A stretch of DNA of 64,000 bases from Acanthacorydalis orientalis. Taxonomy: Eukaryota; Arthropoda; Insecta; Megaloptera; Corydalidae. Numbering within the stretch: the first letter of the stretch is position 1; each line of letters opens with the position of its first letter. The position numbers were made by a program, and so were the translations under genes. A model generated the notes under the pieces. The model worked only from the letters and a program-made list of their open reading frames with translations, had not been told where the DNA came from and searched no databases. Below, in pieces: positions 12,208 through 25,560 of this stretch. The stretch lies in assembly GCA_034766995.1 (NCBI GenBank), contig CM068313.1, forward strand, positions 22,529,012 to 22,593,011. The letters run 5' to 3'.

Positions 12208-13230
12208 ATGTCTCGTACATTTTTCGATGCTATTTTTAATTTTCGTATGAAAAATCAATAAATCGATTTATGTAGTGAAGCTACCATTTTTTATTTTCAA
12301 AATAATTGTATTTTACTTATAATTAAATGAAATAACTAAGATATCACTTTGCATGATGTTAACAAAATACATGTTGAAATATGTTTTAAAATAATAAAAA
12401 CATTAATTTAAAATAGATATTAATTTACAAAAAGTAATGTACATATATATATATATATACATATATGTAATATGAACTGGATCATTGTAAAAAAAATCTG
12501 TCCGGTTTCTAGTGGTTGGTGTTACAATTGTCTAATTGTGGCAATACCGTTACAAATGCATTGTTCAAAATATTTTGACAGCTATCATATTGGTGTGATA
12601 TAGGTTTGCTTTGAATTTTTATTGAATTAGTAATTATTGAACGTGAGCGAGGATAATTTGCATTTTCGGGACATAATTTAATTAGAATTTTGAAAAGGAT
12701 TAAATGTCTACGTAGTCACAAAAACGATTTGTGACCTGATTGGAAACGATGCGGTAACTAATAGAATCATGAGATAGTTGTTTTAAAATTAAAATCCAGA
12801 CATTTAATTCGCTTGATAAGTCACTACTGACCGCCCTAGTGATGTTGATGATGATTTTATTTGAAGTTATGGATCCATTTTTGAACCGATTAGTCATTAC
12901 TGATGGAAAATATAATACAGGAATGCGACGTAAAATGTAGTTGTAGATTACCGAATAAAAGTTCTGGAGCGTCATTAAAGGTTGCATTTCATCATTTCTT
13001 AGAGTGCATTTATCTTGCATTCTCTATAGGTGTTGTTTTTTGATGTGACTATAGGAGAGTAATCTTTTATAAACTATTAGCTGTCGATAAAACAATAATT
13101 TTGAATAAATATTGTTAGCAATTGGATTAATTGCAACCAGCAATCTTACAAAATTGTCAAGATTTTTGGTAATCGAAAGATGATGACATTCGCCAATGAG
13201 AAAAAATCAGATAAAATGTTTATAATTTTC

Positions 13231-13234
<4 letters not shown>

Positions 13235-13280
<46 letters not shown>

Positions 13281-13285
13281 ATGTA
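13235..13285. repeat. (TA)n-(TG)n compound microsatellite
   Basis: About 28 bp of TA followed by (TG)8 or so. Compound arrays of this kind recur across the window. Confidence 0.93.
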
Positions 13286-13449
13286 CGTATTCTGTATTTT
13301 TTTTAAAAAATCAATACTGTATTGTAAATAAGGCTTTTTATTTACATGATTGTAATTTATAACGTATGATTATTTTTTTTGGTGTTGGATTTTTTGTAAA
13401 AATTGTATGTTATAATTTAATATTTTTTAATGTAATACCAATTTATCTA

Positions 13450-13529
13450 TTAGGTTGGTAGGAAAATAATTGCAGTAATGTAAATGAATTTGAAGGTCAT
13501 GAACCGCAATTATTTTTCTATAACCGTAA
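13450..13529. mobile_element. mariner-end mini-element (MITE, ~79 bp)
   Basis: Two degenerate inverted ends face each other with almost nothing between them. The left reads taggttggtaggaaaat and continues into aattgc; the right, reverse-complemented, ends in the same aaaataattgc. About 20 of 26 terminal positions match. The ends resemble those of the mariner at 62447-63587 (ggttggtgcacaaataatt). TA dinucleotides border both sides. It is best read as a mariner deletion product reduced to its termini. Confidence 0.65.
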
Positions 13530-13775
13530 TATTTTAAAATTAGTAGAAATCGTTGTGCTAATTTACGTTAAATGTTCCATAAATGTTTGTTGAAAATGTT
13601 TGCTTAGCTGAGATGTGTAAATACGTATCTAATATTAATTTATGCTCAATTAATTGTTAATTAGTTTATATATTGTAACTTATTATAGTGTATATTGTAA
13701 TTTATTAATGTGATTATGAAAACTTTTTAAACTTATTAGATCATTTTCATAAATTAATTATTTTTTTAAGGATAA

Positions 13776-13807
<32 letters not shown>

Positions 13808-16413
13808 GCATATTTTTTCGTTGGATAATACTTATAATTTATATTCATTTTCTGAATGATATGATTTAAATTTAATTTCATCGTTGGAAGGTTCATATCG
13901 TTTTTTCTCGCAAATATCTTTTCTTAATGAATTGTTTTCGAAATTGATTAAAATTTTCTAAATTTGTAGATACATTTGTAATATTGTTTTTCAGCAACAG
14001 TTAGTTCCTTATTCACGATGATATAATCTGAGATAACAATCTTATATAAATTAAAAATGGATACGTGGGCATTTTTAGGAGACAAATTCTTAATTTTTGA
14101 ATACATTGAGGATGAATTATTTTCAATTGAATAAAAAAAAAATCGATTCGTATTCACATATAAATTTTATATATAAAATTAACTTCGTATAAAACCTTCT
14201 AAGATTTTTTCAGTTTGACGAATAATTAGGTGTTATAAAATGTTATGCTTTTTTATGCCGTGGTGGTAATAATTATTAAATAAAATAAAATATCAATATG
14301 GAACAAATTGTAATAAGATTAGATGGAAATGAGTTCAGCGATTTCTTTATTAATTTTTTAGTATATTTTGGGTATTTTTTGTAGAATTTTAGTAGTTTGA
14401 TGTTGATTAAAAAAGTTTAATTTTTTTAAATGTTTTTATATACATCGAAGTTAAACATGTTTAACCACTATATATATATATATATATACCTGTGTAAGCG
14501 TATGATTGTATACACCTGATGTACTTAGATACACGCATATTATTTTTTGTATTGGCGAGTATTCAATTATCTGAACACTATATTTATGACACGTTGATTA
14601 CGAATATTTCTGATTTGTTCGATCTGTATTGATGGGATTTGTGGTTAGCGTAAGCATAAACTGATAATATATCAATTTAACAAAAACTAAACGGATTGAC
14701 CAACATCTCAAGGAAATGTTGTGGTTAGATTTTAATGTTTAATTCGTTTAGTATTATTTTCGTTATATCATGTTAATTTCATAACATATATTAGACCGGA
14801 CAACTAGATATTTGACATTTATCAGTGAAAGTAAAAGGAATTTAAATCTTTCAGTTAGTACATCTGTCTGTCTGATTCAGCTGTAAATGTTTTATTTACA
14901 TGTTGCTTTTTTATTTCAATGAAAATCACACATTAAGAATAGTACACTTTAATTATGTGATGTACTTGTTTGATAGTTAATTATTTTTATATAAATCAAC
15001 AGTAATAAAATATATTCGAGTAAAACTCATTAAAAACATGATAAATATTTCTATACATCTTAATTGTAAAGTGTTAAATATTTTTGATGTCGTAATATTT
15101 CATTTTCTAACTCAATATACATTCAAATAAAAAAATGATGCTGGTCTTATGAATTGCAGTATTGATATAGTTATTTTTATAAAATTTTGTATTGAAGATA
15201 ATATCAATATCCATTTAAAATATACCATGTTTTCAAATAATTAAATAAATTATTCCAATATTTAAGAAAAGTGAAATTTTTGATTTAAACAATTTTTTTA
15301 CATATTTTGTTTCTAAATCAAATTTTAAGATACATTAATTTATAAATTATTAAATAGTTTTTATATAGAATATAAAGTCAACGGCAGTAATTCTTGAATT
15401 GGTATCATGTAAGGATGAATGGAAATACAATAGAAATTCAAATAAATATTAAAAAAAATCCACCACCAAATCAAATTTGCATTATTAATTTTATAGAAAT
15501 ATTATCCTTTGCACAGTAAGAAATCATTATGATATTAGACTACAGTAATTGTATTTTTGACATTTACTGACTAAACAAATACTTTTTATTATTCAGGGTG
15601 AATGTACTTTTTTATATTTTATTTTCTTCATTCCATTATTGGTACATTTAATAGTATTTATATCTTTGTGAAAACACTTAATTTATAATATTATGGGATA
15701 TATTCACAATTTAGGGAGAGGCTAAGAAAAAAAATTAATTTCAACGAGAGTCCGTAGATTATTAAAGTTTAAAAAATCCTGATCAAAGATATATAAAATC
15801 AGAGAGTAAATGTGCCTTAATACAATAACTAAAATATATTAAGCATTTCCGAAATAGTTATTTGTGACGGCTAATTATCTTGTTACTGCTTCAACGATTA
15901 CAATAAAGATGTAAAGTATTACCACTATTTGAAATAAAAACGAAACAAGTTCTCTGTAAATTTATTTGTGGTTAGGGTAAGGTGTGACTAATTTGTTTTT
16001 ACAGTTTAAAAATTATTTTTTGTTTGATAGGTAGTGAAGGAATATTTTATCAATCAGTGCATTGATATTTTAAGGAAAAACTTTTAACTTGACATTAGAA
16101 AACATTTTTATTATAATTATTTTTTTACCGACACAAATAAAATAGTTATACATGAAAAATGTGCAACTATAAAAATTATAATTATTTGATAATTATTCCA
16201 TTTATTTGTTATATAATTCCTTATTTGTGTCGGAACTGTGAACAGTTTGTGTTATAAAATATTACTAGTTTTTAAAAAATAATAAATATTAATTATTATT
16301 ACTTCTATGTAATAAAAAACAGAGTTGTTAATTGTATTTAGTATATACGTTTTAGAACATATTATATATATTTATGTATGTATGTATACATATACATATA
16401 TGTGTATATATAT

Positions 16414-16463
<50 letters not shown>

Positions 16464-16901
16464 CTTATACGAAAGGAAAAAGAAGTGGAATAAAGAACTG
16501 TCAATGTTTCTTTGAACATGAATTACTTCCGAATATTTGATATATATATATATTTACAAACAGGTAAAAACTTTTAAAATGAACACGTTTCCGTCAAAGT
16601 GTACATATGGCATAAAAGGAAATGAGTTCAGTGAATCTCGGCTTAGTGCGACTTCATAAAAAAACTTTGGAGAACTTTATGACCTAATTCTTTAAAAGGA
16701 TCTGCAAAAAAAAACAATTTAGCTGAGTATATGAATATATAAAATATATTTGTAAAAAATATCGTATTTTTATATATTGGGGAACGGAAGTAATGCATAT
16801 AATATTCAAAAGACTTTTGAACTTGTTTCCTGCAGGGTATATAATTTCAGCGGGATAATATTGCTAGAGGAACAGAGTGTTTTTTATAACTTTTAATATA
16901 C

Positions 16902-16946
<45 letters not shown>

Positions 16947-16966
16947 TGTGTGTGTGTGTGTGTGTG
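13530..16966. other. gene-free AT-rich stretch
   Basis: Nothing gene-like is recognised. TA arrays lie at about 13782-13807, 14469-14489, 16385-16462 and 16905-16944, the last joined to (TG)n. The 69-codon frame at 13948-14157 on the minus strand lacks motifs. Confidence 0.55.
16385..16462. repeat. (TA)n microsatellite with TACA/TGTA interruptions
   Basis: About 78 bp of impure TA; the left half is mixed with gtat and acat units. Confidence 0.9.
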
Positions 16967-16967
16967 G
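16905..16967. repeat. (TA)n-(TG)n compound microsatellite
   Basis: About 40 bp of TA then (TG)11 or so, running straight into the first foldback MITE copy, whose outermost bases it replaces. Confidence 0.92.
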
Positions 16968-17159
16968 GTGGCTTCCACACAAAAGCATTAAAAAAACGCA
17001 AAAATTAAAAGAAAATATGTTATCTCCCATTTAATATTTTAGTTCAATTGTATTTTAGTATTGAATTGAACTGAAATATTAAATAAAAAATAACATGACA
17101 TTTCTTAACTCCTGCGCCTCCTTTTAATACTTCCATGTGGAAACCTAAATTGAATCATC
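16967..17159 (+). mobile_element. foldback MITE family, copy 1
   Basis: A ~193-bp non-coding element shared with 28909-29106, 30912-31114 and 51720-51921. It has an outer left arm (ggcttccacac..), an inner palindrome built on tagttcaattgtattttag and attgaattgaactg, and a right arm ending in ccatgtggaaacctaaattg and aatcat. The first ten or so bases of the left terminus are missing and replaced by the (TG)n run. The right end abuts (TA)n-(GA)n. There is no coding potential; movement would have required a transposase from another element. Confidence 0.85.
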
Positions 17160-17160
17160 C

Positions 17161-17161
17161 A

Positions 17162-17192
<31 letters not shown>
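17161..17192. repeat. (TA)n-(GA)n compound microsatellite
   Basis: A short TA run followed by (GA)9 or so, abutting foldback MITE copy 1. Confidence 0.9.
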
Positions 17193-18233
17193 CAGAGAAA
17201 GAAATGATAAATTATCAACGGTAAATATTACATTTAAATTATACATTTTTATATAGTAAATGCAGATTTATTTAGTTTGTAAGTGAAAAACTAATATAAA
17301 AAATGAAAATGCACCAGAAACATAATTGAAAAAACCTATAAACAACATTATACTGAGAGTAAGAATAGTGTTAGAATATGATTTTTATTTATTTGTAAAT
17401 GTATACAAATAAGATAATGATCAAGTACATACATTTTAATTTAATGATATGTCATTAAGTAAAGTGTTATTGTATTTGTATGTGACCTTGTAAGTAAATT
17501 ACTTCAATTATTGAGAAGAATCAAAATAAACACGTCAGTTACTTACATATTTAATGGAATGTTGTTCAATTATAAAACATGTAAGTTGCCTAATTTATCA
17601 TAAATTATTAGAAAGGTATGTTTAATGTTCATTACAAATTAAAAATTATATTTATAGAGTTTATGAAATCAATTTATAAAAATCGTATTTAAATTATTTG
17701 TGTATGCAGGAAAATCGATCGACTAATTTGGATTTACATCTTAATGCTGTTTTGATGAAATATTAAAACGTATCCAAAATATTAATCTTATAATATTTGA
17801 TAACTTTATATTTTTTAAAAATTGTTTTTGATATTAAAGTAAAATATTAAAATATTTTCTAGAGAATGTATAGAAAACATGTGCAGATAATATTTTTACC
17901 AGAATATTTTATAGATTTGATTATTGAAATCTATGAGCAAGATTAATAATAAGATCGATATTTTCGACAAAAATTATCTACAAATATTTTATAATACTAT
18001 CAAATTACTAGGATTTAAAATTAAGACTACATGAATTACTTATTGCACATAATCTTTTATAAAATATAAGATCAAGATGTTTTCTTTTATCATAGATTTT
18101 TTTTACAAAAGGCACTCATTACATTGTAATGTATAAGTCTTTATAAATGATCTTCACTAGTGTAATAGAGACATAAAGCTAATATCTTTTTTAAATATAA
18201 TAATTTTTAATTTGGTACAAATTTATATTATTA

Positions 18234-18271
18234 GTATATATATATATATACACACACACGTACACACACAT

Positions 18272-18310
<39 letters not shown>
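18234..18310. repeat. (TA)n-(CA)n-(TA)n compound microsatellite
   Basis: A CA core of about 45 bp with small interruptions lies between two TA arms. Confidence 0.93.
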
Positions 18311-19440
18311 AGTAAAATACAATTAATTCTTGACTATAGTAAGCGTTTGAAATATATTTCTTTAGAGAGGTATACTTCATAAAGAAACACTTTTTAACAG
18401 ATAAATAATGAATATTTACTCTTCATTAGCACATTTTACACATTCACACACACACACATATATAATGTTTAAATTACGTTAAATTATTGGTTCTTTTAAA
18501 AATTATTTGCTAAAAATAAAACTTGCACTGTTCACAACTTGAATGCTTGAATATATATTTCATAAATTGTCTCTTAGGTGTTTCGATTTACATTTTTTTC
18601 ATGTGATTAAGGTAATATTTATGTTATTACTCTTCATTATCAGATATATTAAGATTAATTGCGTATGCGTTTCTTTGTTTTTTCTTTCCTTGTTAATAAA
18701 ACCATCGATATTAAAACCTTGCAACGATAGTTCAGCGTTATTTTCCCCCTTGTTATTCTTTTGTTGAGTGACCTATTATTTCTGAATTCAAGTACATGGT
18801 ACAAGTCATTACTTGTATTGCTGGACGTGGTCTTGAAACATTAACGGAGCCCTCTGCTTATCGGTATCGATAAATCTGTGTTCATTCCAGAAGAATCACG
18901 TACTTCTTCGTGCTATCCGTCGATATTCAACGAATGTAATTATCATTCAAAGGAAGCAATTTCTTAAAATGACTTAATATAAGCATAGTAAAATTTCAAT
19001 CAAAGTAAGCTTAATATGAATAGTATATATTTTTTTTTTATTTTGATGAAAAATATATATTACTCTTTAACATACCTAACTTTTTAATAGTTATTATTAA
19101 TGCTTTCTTTAAGAAAATAAATTACAATATATTTATAATAATACTATAAAGACTGAATTCAAATATATAAATAAAATTTTAAATATTTATTAGCTATCGA
19201 CTTTTTAACACACGATAAATTAAAAAAAAAACACTATTTATACATAGAAAATTTAATTTTTTTGAAACACAATTTTTTGAATATTAATTTAGAAAAGCAT
19301 ACACTAAGCTCTAATAAAAAAAGGTAATATGAAAAGAATAATTTTCAAAAATGACAATATACTAATTTAAATAATAGAACAAGTATTCTTTTTCGTTTCA
19401 GAAATAAGTCAAAACAGTTCTTTAAAACATAAATATCTGC

Positions 19441-19446
<6 letters not shown>

Positions 19447-19506
<60 letters not shown>
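19447..19506. repeat. (TA)n-(TG)n compound microsatellite
   Basis: About 38 bp of TA followed by (TG)11 or so. The histidine/threonine and isoleucine/tyrosine frame over it is an artefact. Confidence 0.93.
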
Positions 19507-19763
19507 TATATTATAAAACATATTAATCTTCACTGGATTAATAACATCAAAGGTAATTACATATTCAAGAAATCAATTTGTTTAATGAAAAGTGACAAAG
19601 CGTATAGCACAGAAGTTTGAATTCATAATTAGCTCACAATCTTATTATATTGTTTTCATACGAAATTATATATAATTATCAAATTTAATTAAAACTGAAT
19701 TAGTACGAGTCAACAGCAACAAACGCTTTCAGATAAAAATTCTATTTTGAGTATCTTTTTAAT

Positions 19764-19768
<5 letters not shown>

Positions 19769-19813
<45 letters not shown>

Positions 19814-19855
19814 ATGTGTGTGCATGTGTATCTGTATATATATATATATATATAA
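19769..19855. repeat. (TA)n-(TG)n-(TA)n compound microsatellite
   Basis: TA for about 30 bp, an impure TG core, then TA again. Confidence 0.92.
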
Positions 19856-20452
19856 TATTAAGTAGGTGATATTTGTTTTTTAATTTATAAAATTACATTC
19901 ATTATATTATCTTAAAAAAGAATGAGAGGATTTTAAATATTGAATAAATTTCGAAACATATTGAATCAAATATACATTCAGGCTTCAAACATTATTGAAT
20001 TATTTATTTTCATACTAACATTTTATAAATAATAAAAATGTAACTTTGTTCATCTTTATTTTAATTTAAATTATAATTAAATTGAGACAATTGTTTGTAT
20101 AGAGGTACTTTATTATACGTTTAAAATAAACTTAAAAATTATTTTTTACTTAAATTTATTTTTCCCAGTTTGCGATTAATTTTTGTCTATTAATTTTATT
20201 GTTTTTTAAATTTTAACCCATCTAGTTTTATATAAATTTAAATAAAAATATAATTACAATTATATTTTTTGGGTGGATGTAATTGAATAATACGACTATA
20301 GTGAATTTTGTATTGTTAGTAAATTTTTTTTTGTTAATTTATTTTTTTTGTTTTTTTATCCGTTCTTAATAATTTTCGAACACTTTAATGTTTCCTTCTC
20401 TTTACAAATTTTAGTATTTCATTTTGTTTTCATTTGTTTCTGTTCCTCTCTG

Positions 20453-20506
20453 TACACACACACACACACACACACATATATATGTATGTATATATATATA
20501 TATATA
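20453..20506. repeat. (CA)n-(TA)n compound microsatellite
   Basis: About 22 bp of CA followed by TA with a gtatgta interruption. Confidence 0.92.
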
Positions 20507-22131
20507 AAGTTTTAATTTTTATAGCTGATAGAAATTATAATTTATTCAAATCATTCTAAGTGAATACATTTTTCGTGAATGAAAGTAGTCGTGTATTGCT
20601 ACACATCTGCCGCTTGATGTAAAAGCGCGCCCACAAGAACAACGAACAGTAACCACCGCTTATTCGATTGAGATTTTTTGCACCAAACGTCTGTATCAGA
20701 TAAATTACGTTTAATTTTATAAGAAACACAATGATTCGGTTTTCTTTTCAGTAGTGAACCATTGCTGCACACCAATTCAATGAAGTGAAACAAGGCTTAT
20801 TGATTTATTTTTTTTTAGTATTTTTTTATTATACCTGAATCGTGTTCGTTAGAATGGTTAATTAATTTTTATGCAGTGTGAAAAAAACATACTGGTATTT
20901 TTGTACGTCTAAACAGAATCTTGATTTGTATTAATAATTAATCTATCTACACTATAGGTATGCGCTGATATTAATTGGATTATAAAAACATAGTCAACAT
21001 ATTAAATATTAATATTGATTACTAATTTAATTCTAAATTCTAATAGAAAGGAACTTTCAATTTTTAATTAAAATATTCATGGAAAATATTTTTTAATGCA
21101 AATATTTCAATGTTTATAATAAACTGATTTGCACACATGCTCAAATTTCATGTATCGATGCATTGATTCATTTTTTATTTGATAAATATTTTATTCATTT
21201 ATGGGAGTTATTTTTTAGCATGTTCTGAGGATGTTTCGAAGTTAAACAGCGTTTAAAAAAATAATTTAAAATTTAATATATTTGTTATATATATTATTTG
21301 TTATTTAACTCTCTTTTTAGCACTTTCGATGGATTTCTGAAATTTGTATCACTGATGGAGATATAAATGGTTACAAGTCATATATATATATATATGCTTC
21401 ATTTTAAATATATATGAATATATGTAAAACTAATAAAAAGCGTTTTTTAAAATAACTTTTGAATAAAAAACTATTTCGTAATTATTAGCAATGATATATA
21501 CATTAGAGAAACACTATGTATTTTCAATAAAATACTTCGTTATAAATAATTTAGTGCGAAGATCAGAAAGATTAAACAAAATACCTAAAGCAAAATGTAT
21601 AAAAAGTACATGTAGGGAAATGGAGACTCTAAAGAGATTGGATTTTTAGACAATCATTTCTTATTTTTACGTTTCTGTATGTCCATAAATTAAAATATCG
21701 TTACTGTATACTTTTTATTAAGTCGCTTTAAGGTTTAAAAAATGAGCAAATGTAGGTTTAATGTTTATTGACGCGGTAAACTATTAATATACATTGTACG
21801 TTGTATAATATTATTATAATATATTTTTTAATACTAATTTTCACTAGCCTAAAAGAAATAATAGTTTGTTAGATGATTGCTGGTTCTATTTTAGCACGTT
21901 ATTCGAGTATAATAGACTAAATACAACAGTATTTTTAAACAATGATGTATTTATTTTAGCAGAGGTTGATATTACAAAATTAAAACACAATTTAAAAAAT
22001 GAACACTAAATTCCAGATTAATTTAATGTCGGAAAAATGGGTTATTTTTATTTTAAAAAAAGAAAAATCATGTATTTAGAGTTAATAATTTTGACACAGA
22101 CAAAAGAAATTGTTGATATAATATAAATATT

Positions 22132-22165
<34 letters not shown>

Positions 22166-22387
22166 ATATATATATATGTATAATTCTTCAATTAGAGGAA
22201 TAATAAAATCATATAAGTATACACATTAAACAATAAGTGTTAATTCCTGTATTGTAGTGAAATTAAATATGATTTTGTAGTATATATTAGTTTTTAATAA
22301 GTGAGTGGATACATAAAACTACTTAATCTTGATAACATTTTAAAGTAGAATAAATAAGAAAATAAGTTGAAATACAACTATAATTTA

Positions 22388-22388
<1 letters not shown>

Positions 22389-22440
<52 letters not shown>
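22389..22440. repeat. (TA)n microsatellite
   Basis: About 50 bp of uninterrupted TA. Confidence 0.95.
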
Positions 22441-22442
<2 letters not shown>

Positions 22443-23211
22443 ATAAGAGAAATAATCCATTGTAATATCACATTATCCTTAATAGACTATTTAGAATTTA
22501 CATTACGCTTTATTTTATTACACCATTTTGATGTTAGTTTTGTAATATTATCAAGTAATTAAAATATATCTATGTATATGTATATCTATATATATAATTT
22601 TGTAAAGATTTTTTTGTTTATAATTATTTTAGTTCAGTTATTTTATGTAATGAAATTAACATCTATAATTATTAAGTATTTTACTATTGCATTAGATTCA
22701 TTGATTGATGAATAATTAGACTAAGCTGTGACTTGGGCACATATACAGATGCGATATTTCCCGAATTAGAATATGAATTCTAGTTTTAAATCTAATTTTA
22801 TTCACATTTCTTGTATTTTAACAAATACAAACACGAGAGAAATACAAAAAAGAACACTTCAACTCTATTATTTTTTCTGTCTGTTTATATTATTTTATAT
22901 TATAAGAAAACATTTACAAAAATGAGCTGTTTAGAAATGCAACACATTGTATGTATTCATTTCTGAAAAAATGACAAATAAATCTAATATGTGAATGTTC
23001 AAAAATAATTTTCCCATGTTTTACACGGCTACCTTTGTTATTAGATTACAGCTAATGTTCGAAAATAAACGATGAGACACTCTCATACTTGTTTTTTTAG
23101 AAAACAATATAAACGGATTGGAAGCTAATATGTGCATGAAATCTAATATAGATAACTTAATCAGGTTTTAAAACGTATTCAAATTGCATTTTCGAATACA
23201 TCATAATCTAC

Positions 23212-23385
23212 TCAAAGCGTTCGTAGCGACCGTCTGTCATAATGCACAGTCCCATCAGAACAAGTTGCAGTCAATTCAATAGCACAGTTTCCCCGGAGAC
23301 CAGTCATAACCACCAGTGCCTGTACGTCAAATACACTACCCACATTCCCCTCAATGCCACGTGTCATTTTCAGTGGCCTACGTAA
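23212..23385 (-). other. unrecognised open frame in a GC-rich island
   Basis: The minus strand is open for 57 codons to the stop at 23212-23214; the first ATG is at 23367, giving 51 residues. The product begins MTRGIEGNVGSVFDV and ends SDGTVHYDRRSLRTL. Residue use is balanced and close to half of the bases are G or C, unlike the chance AT-rich frames elsewhere. An in-frame stop lies just upstream (23386-23388), and AG acceptor-like sites (ttatag, tacgtag) occur there, so this could be a spliced exon. Alternatively it is a decayed transposon or a non-coding island. The adjoining 23390-23540 is also GC-richer. I recognise no family. Confidence 0.22.
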
Positions 23386-23535
23386 TCAACGTAATCCCCT
23401 ATAAGAGGTACATATCATCGTATCAATGTAGGTATTAATGCCAACGACACAGTATATTTAACATAGAATGAGACGCTTTGGAGCATCTGGGTCCAAGAAG
23501 TTCACAAGTCTCTCTATAAAATGCTTCGATGTGGG

Positions 23536-23541
<6 letters not shown>

Positions 23542-23591
<50 letters not shown>
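23542..23591. repeat. (TA)n microsatellite
   Basis: About 50 bp of TA at the edge of the 23.2-23.5 kb GC-richer island. Confidence 0.95.
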
Positions 23592-23592
<1 letters not shown>

Positions 23593-23905
23593 CGCATATC
23601 GATGTATTTTTATATAAGATTATAAAACTTGTATTTATCATAAGACTTTAATCTCGAGAAAAATGGGTAGTTTCTAAAAAAATATATGACAATAGATTTG
23701 ATAATTTCATACATAAATTTGATTAGAATTATATGTTTACTTATCCACCCATTAACTGATATGTGTATGTATGTGTATATATATATATATATATATATAA
23801 TTAATGCTGTTTATTTATTATCATTATTTATTTTTTTTAAATTATACGTGCTATTTAGTCTTTAAATTTAATTCACTTGCTTTTCTTATCAGTATTAAAG
23901 GAAAT

Positions 23906-23908
<3 letters not shown>

Positions 23909-23980
<72 letters not shown>

Positions 23981-23983
23981 AAT
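23909..23983. repeat. (TA)n-(GA)n compound microsatellite
   Basis: About 48 bp of TA followed by (GA)12 or so and an impure GA tail. Confidence 0.95.
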
Positions 23984-24649
23984 AAAGAGAGAATAATTCA
24001 ACCATTTTCTCTTTATTTTTCAGGATTTTGGTAACAAAGATCATCTTTCGTTTGACAGCATATACTTAAATGTAATATTTTACATTTCACTCCATATTAT
24101 CAGTAATTCTATTTATTGATTAGCTATTTATATTTTACATACCATTTTCAAAGAATATGTTTTAAAAACTTGGAAATAATTACTTTTCAAAAGTTTTACA
24201 AAAAATAGTTACAACAAAATTGTTTATAAATCAGAAGAGTATATCGATAAAAATTATGTACATGATTTTAAATTCAAAAAAGGATGCCACGTCTAACTTT
24301 ATTTTACAAATATTAATTTCTGTTTGAAATATAATAATTTTAGAATCAAAATATATAGAATAAAATATTATATCATTTTCAGAATACAGGTATAGAATAT
24401 CAACATGTTTCTGTTGATTTTAAAAATATCATTTCTTATTATTTTTTAAATTTTTGCTTTACAATTATCAAATTACTGTGAAAAAAGTTAATTATAAAGA
24501 TATATATATATATATATGAAAAAAGGAGCATAATATTAATAAAACTATCATAAAAAAAACAGAATGATGAATATATTTAATTAATAAAAAGTCTCAAATG
24601 AAATAAAAATTTTAAAAATTCTACAATGTTTAGTCTCCCTGAAATATTT

Positions 24650-25030
24650 TTGCGGTATTCATGCTTGACGTTGCATTACACTCGACAACAAAACGTAAAA
24701 TCCGCGACCCTCTAAGTGCGTTGCTGGTCGTTTCATCTATCGATAATGCTATATAATGGGAGGATTACGATTCGTACGCTACGCCATAAAGTCTCGTTAC
24801 ACAGAGATTACAGTAGCGTCCTGTATACTATACTAGTACAACACACTTTGTTCAGCAACAGCACATTGTTATGGTGATACATTTAGGATAATGTTTCTTG
24901 TACCACCAGCACTTGTGTATTTTACAGCTAAATGTGATTATTTTGAAGGGGCCCTAATGATAATATATGCTATTGAGATGTTGTGCCCACGAGTGGTTAT
25001 TTAGATAATGAGAGTTTTGCTTTGACGCAC
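24650..25030. other. higher-GC, CpG-containing island, unrecognised
   Basis: The block contains words rare elsewhere in the window (ccgcgaccctc, gtacgctacgcc, ggggccc) and no simple repeats. Frames are short and broken on both strands; the longest I traced on the plus strand is about 33 codons. It could be a regulatory region, non-coding exon or old transposon. No family is recognised. Confidence 0.2.
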
Positions 25031-25127
25031 CACCGTGTATGTATATTTTAATCTCCTTGGAATCACACTGCATTTGAAAACATATCATTACAAATTTTAT
25101 ACGTACGTATATGTGTGTAGTGTATAT

Positions 25128-25130
<3 letters not shown>

Positions 25131-25163
<33 letters not shown>

Positions 25164-25164
25164 C

Positions 25165-25235
<71 letters not shown>
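25131..25235. repeat. long (TA)n microsatellite with ACATACAT interruption
   Basis: About 105 bp in all: about 28 bp of TA, a short acatacatatac interruption, then about 70 bp of TA. Confidence 0.95.
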
Positions 25236-25239
<4 letters not shown>

Positions 25240-25499
25240 CCAAGATACTTTGAAACGAAAACTTTGAAGACAAAATGTGGAAGATAAAAAGTTATTTGAA
25301 AGTCACAAACCATTGTAATTTAATGATAGTAACAACGTTTTCTCAATTTATCATGCTAGATCATGCTTTAAGTTTAAATTTATTGGCTGAAAGATGTCTA
25401 TTTATTTAAGAACTTTTACTGCTATCCTGAAACTTAGATGAAAGATTTAAAGTAGAAAATTTGAAGTAGGTAAGGTAAGGCAAATGCCATACCTATTAT

Positions 25500-25560
25500 T
25501 ATGTGTGTATGTATGTATGTATGTATGTATATACATACATATATATACATATATATATAT
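25500..25560. repeat. (GTAT)n-(TA)n repeat
   Basis: Five or so GTAT units followed by mixed TACA/TATA, directly abutting the mariner at 25562. Confidence 0.9.

Larger units (their letters stand above)
9976..13447. other. gene-free stretch with one GC-richer island
   Basis: Mostly AT-rich DNA with TA arrays at about 10210-10249, 11290-11370, 12154-12204, 12443-12461 and 13235-13264. A GC-richer island at 11570-12050 is annotated separately. The segment 12470-12660 shares anchor words with 2985-3200. The 106-codon minus frame at 12700-13020 has no motif I recognise. Confidence 0.55.
17193..23211. other. gene-free AT-rich stretch rich in compound microsatellites
   Basis: No gene is recognised. 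Compound TA/CA/TG arrays lie at about 18234-18310, 19447-19503, 19769-19855 and 20453-20505. TA arrays lie at about 21379-21397, 22132-22178 and 22389-22440. A slightly GC-richer patch at 20590-20790 holds a 64-codon minus frame and another patch lies at 18820-18950; neither is recognised. Confidence 0.55.

Noticed and set aside
12700..13020. 106-codon minus-strand frame
   Set aside because: No recognisable motif, no splice or polyadenylation context, and composition like flanking DNA. Kept as part of a gene-free stretch.
24954..25313. 119-codon open frame on the minus strand, among the longest in the window
   Set aside because: More than a third is alternating tyrosine/isoleucine from a TA array, and the remainder has no motif.
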